Part shown: piece after piece, positions 40,932-45,063 of the stretch | How the letters are laid out: every line of letters begins with the position of its first letter | How positions within the stretch are numbered: position 1 is the first letter of the stretch | Assembly (NCBI GenBank): GCA_017959225.1 | Contig: JAGDBD010000002.1 | Coordinates: 1-45,063, forward strand | Length of the DNA: 45,063 nucleotides | Reading direction: 5' to 3' | Source: Fibrobacter sp. | Lineage (GTDB): Bacteria; Fibrobacterota; Fibrobacteria; Fibrobacterales; Fibrobacteraceae | Position numbers and translations under genes: made by a program | The notes under the pieces: model-generated | What the model was told of the DNA's origin: nothing | What the model saw: the letters and a program-made list of their open reading frames with translations, nothing else | The model's database searches: none

Positions 40932-42128
40932 TTACAGATCAGCGCGGAGCTTTTCGCGCATTTCCTTCACCGTTTCCACCGCTTTTTCAACGGAGTTGGC
41001 ACGGGCAAGCAAAACGCCCATGCGACGGTGACCGCCCACTTCCGGCTTACCGAACAAGCGAATGCCCGTGTCCGGAGTTTCGAGAACCTTGGCGAGATTG
41101 CTAAAGCGAACCTTGTCCGATTCCCCTTCAAGAACAATCGCCTTCGAAGCAGACGGGCCGCGGAACGCGATGTTCGGAATCGGAAGTCCAAGGATTGCTC
41201 GCGCATGCAGTGCGAATTCCGAAAGGTCCTGGGAAATCAGAGTCACCATGCCCGTATCGTGGGGGCGCGGACTCACTTCGCTAAAGAGAACGTCTTCACC
41301 GCAAACAAACAGTTCCACGCCAAAAATGCCACGACCGCCCAGCGCATCCGTCACCTTTTTAGCGATGTCGTGAGCCTGTTCAAGCACGTGGGCGCTCATC
41401 GGCTGCGGCTGCCAAGATTCCTGGTAATCGCCGCTCACCTGGTGATGGCCTACCGGTTCAAGGAAGCTTGTACCGCCCACATGGCGCACGGTGAGCATCG
41501 TAATTTCATAATCAAACGGAACAAAGCCTTCCACGATCACGCGGGAAGGTTTACCCGTACGGCCTGCGGTCTGGGAAATGTTCCAAGCTTTGTCAATATC
41601 CGCTTCGGTTTTGACCGTGCTCTGTCCGTGACCCGAAGAACTCATCACCGGTTTTACAACGCAGGGAATTCCCACCGCTTTCACAGCAGCTTTAAAATCT
41701 TCTTCGGTATCGGCAAAACGATACGGAGAAGTTTTAATGCCCAGTTCTTCTGCAGCAAGGCGGCGAATTCCTTCACGGTTCATCGTCAGACGCGTCGCCA
41801 TCGCGGTCGGAATCACGTTATAGCCTTCTTTTTCTAATTCCACGAGAGTAGGCGTTGCTATGGCTTCCACTTCCGGAACAATGTAATCCGGTTTTTCCAT
41901 TTCAATGACACGGCGCAGTTCCGCACCGTCCAGCATATTGATCACATGGCTGCGGTGAGCCACTTGCATACCCGGTGCATTTGCATAACGGTCTACAGCG
42001 ATGGTTTCAACGCCAAGACGCATCATTTCAATGATAACTTCCTTGCCGAGTTCACCCGCTCCGCAAAAGAGAACGCGCGTTGCGCTCGCGCTAAGCGGAG
42101 TACCAATCGATCCAAGTTCTGCTGCCAT
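40932..42128 (-). CDS. purT: Formate-dependent GAR transformylase
   Basis: 398 aa, normal length. [23 protein letters not shown] at the N-terminus, then ATP-grasp parts ([27 protein letters not shown]) and the C-terminal [15 protein letters not shown]. It makes formyl-GAR from GAR, formate and ATP in purine synthesis, without folate. ATG at 42128 is set by GAGGG 6 nt upstream; the longer upstream frame overlaps the neighbour. Lies 28 nt after the small secreted protein gene. Confidence 0.95.
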   Translation of the reverse strand: MAAELGSIGTPLSASATRVLFCGAGELGKEVIIEMMRLGVETIAVDRYANAPGMQVAHRSHVINMLDGAELRRVIEMEKPDYIVPEVEAIATPTLVELEKEGYNVIPTAMATRLTMNREGIRRLAAEELGIKTSPYRFADTEEDFKAAVKAVGIPCVVKPVMSSSGHGQSTVKTEADIDKAWNISQTAGRTGKPSRVIVEGFVPFDYEITMLTVRHVGGTSFLEPVGHHQVSGDYQESWQPQPMSAHVLEQAHDIAKKVTDALGGRGIFGVELFVCGEDVLFSEVSPRPHDTGMVTLISQDLSEFALHARAILGLPIPNIAFRGPSASKAIVLEGESDKVRFSNLAKVLETPDTGIRLFGKPEVGGHRRMGVLLARANSVEKAVETVKEMREKLRADL

Positions 42129-42156
42129 AAATTCCCTCGTAAAAAACTTTGTCCAA

Positions 42157-42696
42157 TTACTTTTTGTTTTTGCCCGGAGTTCCCTTTTCATAACCGCCAA
42201 TGCAAGAAACCGCTTTGCTGTTGCATGGAGTCCCTTCACGGGCAGTCGTTTCTCCGTCCGATTCGAAAACGGCGTCAATCATGCGGCTAAAGTCGTTTGA
42301 AACTCCTTTGCCGACGGTATACTTGTAGTACAAATCGTCATCACGAGTATAAACAAGAACCGTTACCGTTTCGCGAGCATTTCTTTTGCTTTTAAGCGTG
42401 TATCCATAAGGAACTTCCTTGATGGTAAACATGCGAAGGCTCGGCATTTCAACGCCAAAATCCTTCCACGTCACATATTGACCTGCGGCGCGAGCATTAA
42501 AGAACGCAGTAGAATCCTTTTCGTTCAAGGTTTCCATCACTTCGTTAATGCGCTTATCGTACGTTTCCTGCACCAAGCGAAGATCTTCTTCCTGAGCCGT
42601 CAAACGTTCTTCCGAATCCATCGGCTCATCTTCTTCCGCAAACAGCGGAGAAATCGACAAGCAAAAGGCTAATGCGGCAAAAGAAAACTTTTTCAT
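42157..42696 (-). CDS. Small secreted or periplasmic protein, unknown
   Basis: 179 aa. Signal peptide (1-20, SPLFA cleavage region), an acidic helical part (about 28-65, [20 protein letters not shown]), then a beta-rich domain ([39 protein letters not shown]) and two late cysteines (CNSKAVSC, six residues apart) that may form a disulfide. I do not recognise a family. Between GH53 (44 nt upstream) and purT (28 nt downstream) on the same strand. Confidence 0.7.
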   Translation of the reverse strand: MKKFSFAALAFCLSISPLFAEEDEPMDSEERLTAQEEDLRLVQETYDKRINEVMETLNEKDSTAFFNARAAGQYVTWKDFGVEMPSLRMFTIKEVPYGYTLKSKRNARETVTVLVYTRDDDLYYKYTVGKGVSNDFSRMIDAVFESDGETTAREGTPCNSKAVSCIGGYEKGTPGKNKK

Positions 42697-42740
42697 ATTC
42701 CAATGTTAAAAATTTTCCTGTTCACCGTTTTTAAAGGGAT

Positions 42741-44270
42741 TTACCGAAGCTTATATTTGGCAACAAAACGGTCAAATTCCGCAAAATCATCCGATTTAGC
42801 TCTTAAAGAGCGACCGTTCCATTCAAACAGGGATTCTCCCCAAGCGCCGCCTGACGCCGGCTCCCAAATAAACGCGCCAAGGCTCGCCGGGGAATTTTTC
42901 ATCGCATCGAGAGTTTCATAACGGGCGTTGTCGTAATCGTAAGAACCGTCTTCATTGCCACCATTATATTCCGCAATCACGAACTTCATACCAGAATATT
43001 TATTCGAAAGCGACTGCACCAAAGACTTCCATGATTCCGGATTTCCATGGGAATAGGATTCATAAGCCGAAAATCCCATTACGTCAAAAGAAACTCCCTG
43101 ATTTTGCACAATGGATTTAAGCCACCATTCCACCGTTGACGCATTCTGAGGACTTTCAATATGCGCCATCGTGAGAATGGAGTTCGAAACCGCTTTCACT
43201 GCACGGAATCCGCTTTTTAAATATTTAGCCGTATTCTGCACACCTTGAAGAGTTCCCATGCCACCATTTACAGACAAATTAAGAGGAATGGTGTCGCTTC
43301 CCCAGCAATCCGAGCTGGGCGTGTGGCGAATCATCCCATTTGTAATTTCGTTCCCCACCTGAACCATGTCGGGCGTTGCACCTGCCACTTGTAAAGCAGA
43401 AATCAAATCGTACGTGTAATTGTAAACAGCATCCGCCATGACATCTACATCCGTAATGTCCCGCCACGGATAAGGAACATGCTGTTTTCCAGGATCTGCC
43501 CAATTGTCGCTGTAATGGATATCCACAAGCAAGCCGAAGCCCGCGTCTTTTACCCGTTTAGCATAAGAAATCAAACTGTCCTTTCCCCCAAATGGAACAT
43601 TTCCATAAGAATTTGCCACATCACAACCGGATGCTGCATAGCCATAAGGCGCTTGGGGGTCTACAAAGGTTTTTAACCGGATATAGTTAAAACCATGACT
43701 CCGCAAAATTTCAAAAATCGACTTTTGAACCCCATCGGTATCGTAAAGAACATAGCCGGCAGATTCATATTCCTGAAAATGTGAAATATCTGCACCTAAA
43801 ATATATTCCCCACTGGAATAGCGCCAAAAAGACGAAGAAGACTCCCATGCGGAAGACATCTCTTCTTCACTGGAAGACGACAAGCGCGACGAAGATGACA
43901 ACGCATCATAAGAAGATGAAGAAAGGGTTACACTTGAAGAAGAAACCGAGAAGGCGCTTGAAGAAATAGAAACCCCTCCCGTCGAAGAAAAAGGAATTTC
44001 TCCGCTAGACGAAAGGCTAACCTCGTCAGTAGCAGAAGACGACATTTCGGAGGAAGACCCTGTAGAATCCATAGCGGAATCCGAAGACGGTCCAAGTTCT
44101 CCCTGGGAATCCGACGAAGTCAAATCGCCCGAGTCCGGATTTTCATAAGCGGGATCAACAGTAGGATCCAAGACAACAGGATCCGATGCGGTAGAATTTC
44201 CTTCCGAACCGCAAGAAGTGAAAAAGAAGAGGCCGGTCAATGCCATCAAAAGAAGAATTCGCAGTTTCAT
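42741..44270 (-). CDS. GH53 endo-beta-1,4-galactanase lipoprotein
   Basis: 509 aa. Lipobox FTSC with Cys20, then a long serine-rich linker with runs of Ser and Ser-Ser-Glu/Asp (about 30-160), then a GH53 domain (about 165-509): ADISHFQEYESAG, HGFNYIRLKTFVDPQ, DAGFGLLVDIHYSDNWADPGKQ, the acid/base Glu in VQVGNEITNGM, and the nucleophile Glu in FVIAEYNGGN. It should cut arabinogalactan or galactan side chains of pectin from the cell surface. ATG at 44270 with AGGA upstream. Divergent from the DtxR-like gene, 146 nt apart. Confidence 0.92.
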   Translation of the reverse strand: MKLRILLLMALTGLFFFTSCGSEGNSTASDPVVLDPTVDPAYENPDSGDLTSSDSQGELGPSSDSAMDSTGSSSEMSSSATDEVSLSSSGEIPFSSTGGVSISSSAFSVSSSSVTLSSSSYDALSSSSRLSSSSEEEMSSAWESSSSFWRYSSGEYILGADISHFQEYESAGYVLYDTDGVQKSIFEILRSHGFNYIRLKTFVDPQAPYGYAASGCDVANSYGNVPFGGKDSLISYAKRVKDAGFGLLVDIHYSDNWADPGKQHVPYPWRDITDVDVMADAVYNYTYDLISALQVAGATPDMVQVGNEITNGMIRHTPSSDCWGSDTIPLNLSVNGGMGTLQGVQNTAKYLKSGFRAVKAVSNSILTMAHIESPQNASTVEWWLKSIVQNQGVSFDVMGFSAYESYSHGNPESWKSLVQSLSNKYSGMKFVIAEYNGGNEDGSYDYDNARYETLDAMKNSPASLGAFIWEPASGGAWGESLFEWNGRSLRAKSDDFAEFDRFVAKYKLR

Positions 44271-44358
44271 CGAGATTCCTTTTTTTGTCACCAACCACAT
44301 TCCCTAAAATAGGTTCATCCGCGTCCAAACGGACTAACGTTTTCAAAAATTATCAGTC

Positions 44359-44387
44359 TTGCCTTTTTACAATTGGTTTGTTATACT
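44359..44387 (+). promoter_or_regulatory. Promoter of the DtxR-like regulator
   Basis: -35 TTGCCT (44359-44364), 17-bp spacer, -10 TATACT (44382-44387). The predicted start, near 44394, falls inside the operator. Confidence 0.65.
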
Positions 44388-44404
44388 TAGTTTCAGCTAA
44401 CTAG
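44387..44404 (+). promoter_or_regulatory. DtxR-type operator at the regulator's own promoter
   Basis: TTAGTTTCAGCTAACTAG: core TTAG-TTTCAG-CTAA (44387-44400). It starts at the last base of the -10 and covers the start site, as expected for autorepression. The match to the box at 34115-34130 is 12 of 14. Confidence 0.6.
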
Positions 44405-44416
44405 TAAGGAATATCG

Positions 44417-44806
44417 ATGTCACAACCGCTGAAGCTTTCTCAAAGCCTTGAAGATTATTTGGAAATGATCCACATCCTTTGCCTCGAAAACAAAGGAATT
44501 GCGCATGTCAAGGACATCGCTGCCCGTCTTTCTGTAAAAATGCCGTCCGTCAACAAAGCGATGAACGAACTTAAAAAGCTCGATCTGGTGATCCAAGAGC
44601 CGTATACGGGCGTTTCCCTTTCCCCCATTGGAAAAAAGACAGCGGCAAAGATCCTCGCCCGGCACTTTCTGCTCAAATCCATGCTTTTAAAGCTCGGTGT
44701 CAGCGAAAAGAACGCAAACGAAGACGCCTGCAAAATGGAACACATCCTTTCGCAGGAATCTCTCGATGCAATCGACGCATTTGTCCACGAAGAAAAGAAC
44801 GATTAA
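44417..44806 (+). CDS. DtxR/MntR-family metal-dependent repressor
   Basis: 129 aa, short form without the C-terminal SH3-like domain. Winged helix (about 10-75; AHVKDIAARLSVKMPSVNKAMNELKKLDLV is the recognition part) and dimerisation/metal part (75-129; ARHFLLKSMLLKLGVSE, CKMEHILS). Candidate metal ligands: D13 and E16 in EDYLEMI, H83 in ARHFLL, and C105, E108, H109 in CKMEH. The Asp fits Mn-type MntR and the Cys fits Fe-type DtxR, so metal preference cannot be assigned. Probably represses itself and the uptake cassette at 30622-37789. AAGGA 7 nt before the ATG. Confidence 0.85.
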   Translation: MSQPLKLSQSLEDYLEMIHILCLENKGIAHVKDIAARLSVKMPSVNKAMNELKKLDLVIQEPYTGVSLSPIGKKTAAKILARHFLLKSMLLKLGVSEKNANEDACKMEHILSQESLDAIDAFVHEEKND

Positions 44807-44828
44807 CCGTTCTAAAAAACGGATGAAC

Positions 44829-44862
44829 ACAAATCCTGGAAGGCTCCAGGATTTGTCGTTTT
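44829..44862 (+). terminator. Terminator after the DtxR-like gene
   Basis: ACAAATCCTGG (44829-44839), loop AAGGCT, CCAGGATTTGT (44846-44856), then CGTTTT. Perfect 11-bp stem. Confidence 0.88.
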
Positions 44863-45063
44863 AAAACCAATCTCGCCCTGGACAACGAGATTCTCCGCGA
44901 GGTCATCGAAAAAAAACTCTAGAGCCGAATGTCGCATTGGCGATTCATTTCAACAAGCGAAAGCCGTTGCGCAAACGTTTGCCAGCCCGAGTCAAGAAGC
45001 CACTCGTGACACCGGACCAGGAAAATGTCACCTGGTCGATGGATTTCGCCATCGACGTTTTGC
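44857..45063 (+). pseudogene. IS3-family transposase remnant, internally deleted
   Basis: Two frames are visible. The first (44857-44922) ends LALDNEILREVIEKKL-stop, the usual C-terminus of IS3 OrfA. The second, one base back at a run of eight A (44909-44916), gives RKPLRKRLPARVKKPL and TPDQENVTWSMDFAIDVL, the start of the OrfB catalytic (rve) part. The segment between, where OrfB normally has ~80 residues of HTH_21 region, is only about 15 residues, so DNA has been lost internally. The 5' part of OrfA is also missing; the remnant begins at the terminator of the DtxR-like gene. It continues past the window edge. Confidence 0.75.

Noticed and set aside
1..45063. CRISPR arrays, tRNA or rRNA genes, prophage or integrase modules
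   Set aside because: No regularly spaced repeats, cloverleaf candidates or phage-type genes were recognised while reading both strands.

Overview
The window looks like chromosome of a Fibrobacter-type bacterium: Gram-negative, cellulolytic and moderately GC-balanced. The evidence is a lipoprotein with a FISUMP-like domain (Fibrobacter succinogenes major paralogous domain), several surface lipoproteins with long serine-rich linkers, a GH9 endoglucanase with a C-terminal sorting-type tail, a GH53 galactanase lipoprotein, LpxB (lipid A), a TonB-dependent receptor and small outer-membrane barrel proteins. It is mostly core chromosome. The only mobile-element trace is a truncated, internally deleted IS3-type transposase at the right edge.

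Layout, left to right. (1) 1-4140, minus strand: tsf (3' end outside the window), rpsB with its own promoter and a structured leader, a FISUMP lipoprotein, and the rplM-rpsI operon. rpsI appears to start at ATT. (2) 4173-6293: GH9 endoglucanase with a promoter so close that its mRNA should be leaderless. (3) 6354-14017, minus: a packed run dnaE, lpxB, CNNM/CBS membrane protein, nudC, metallophosphatase, with neighbours overlapping by 4 nt or separated by a few nt. (4) 14073-21794, minus: lepB, Ig-like lipoprotein, DnaQ-DinG helicase and a protein with an XPB/Ssl2 N-terminal-like domain, closed by a terminator at 14040-14067. (5) 21891-25517: YbdG-type MscS channel on plus. Facing it on minus are a TraB-family membrane protein, a ZapB-like coiled-coil protein, zapA, and then a 161-nt structured RNA with its own promoter that is most likely 6S RNA. 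(6) 25634-28910, plus: lipoprotein, then cmk-rpsA behind a 26-bp palindrome. (7) 28936-30493, minus: two tandem paralogous outer-membrane proteins.

(8) 30622-37789 is a metal or siderophore uptake cassette. Two exporter-fold ABC half-transporters run on minus; a surface lipoprotein and a TonB-dependent receptor run on plus. A 14-bp dyad of DtxR/MntR type (TTAG-N6-CTAA) sits in front of the ABC genes. The same dyad, 12 of 14 bases identical, overlaps the promoter of a DtxR-family regulator 10 kb away (44417-44806). (9) 37865-44270: GIY-YIG nuclease (plus), then GH53 lipoprotein, a small secreted protein, purT and polA on minus.

The points most worth following are the probable ATT start codon of rpsI, the 6S RNA candidate next to zapA, the shared metalloregulator operator linking the DtxR-like protein to the uptake cassette, the several promoters lying so close to the start codon that mRNAs would be leaderless or nearly so, and the pairing of a DinG helicase with an XPB-N-like protein. 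All functional calls rest on reading translated motifs by eye; no database search was run.
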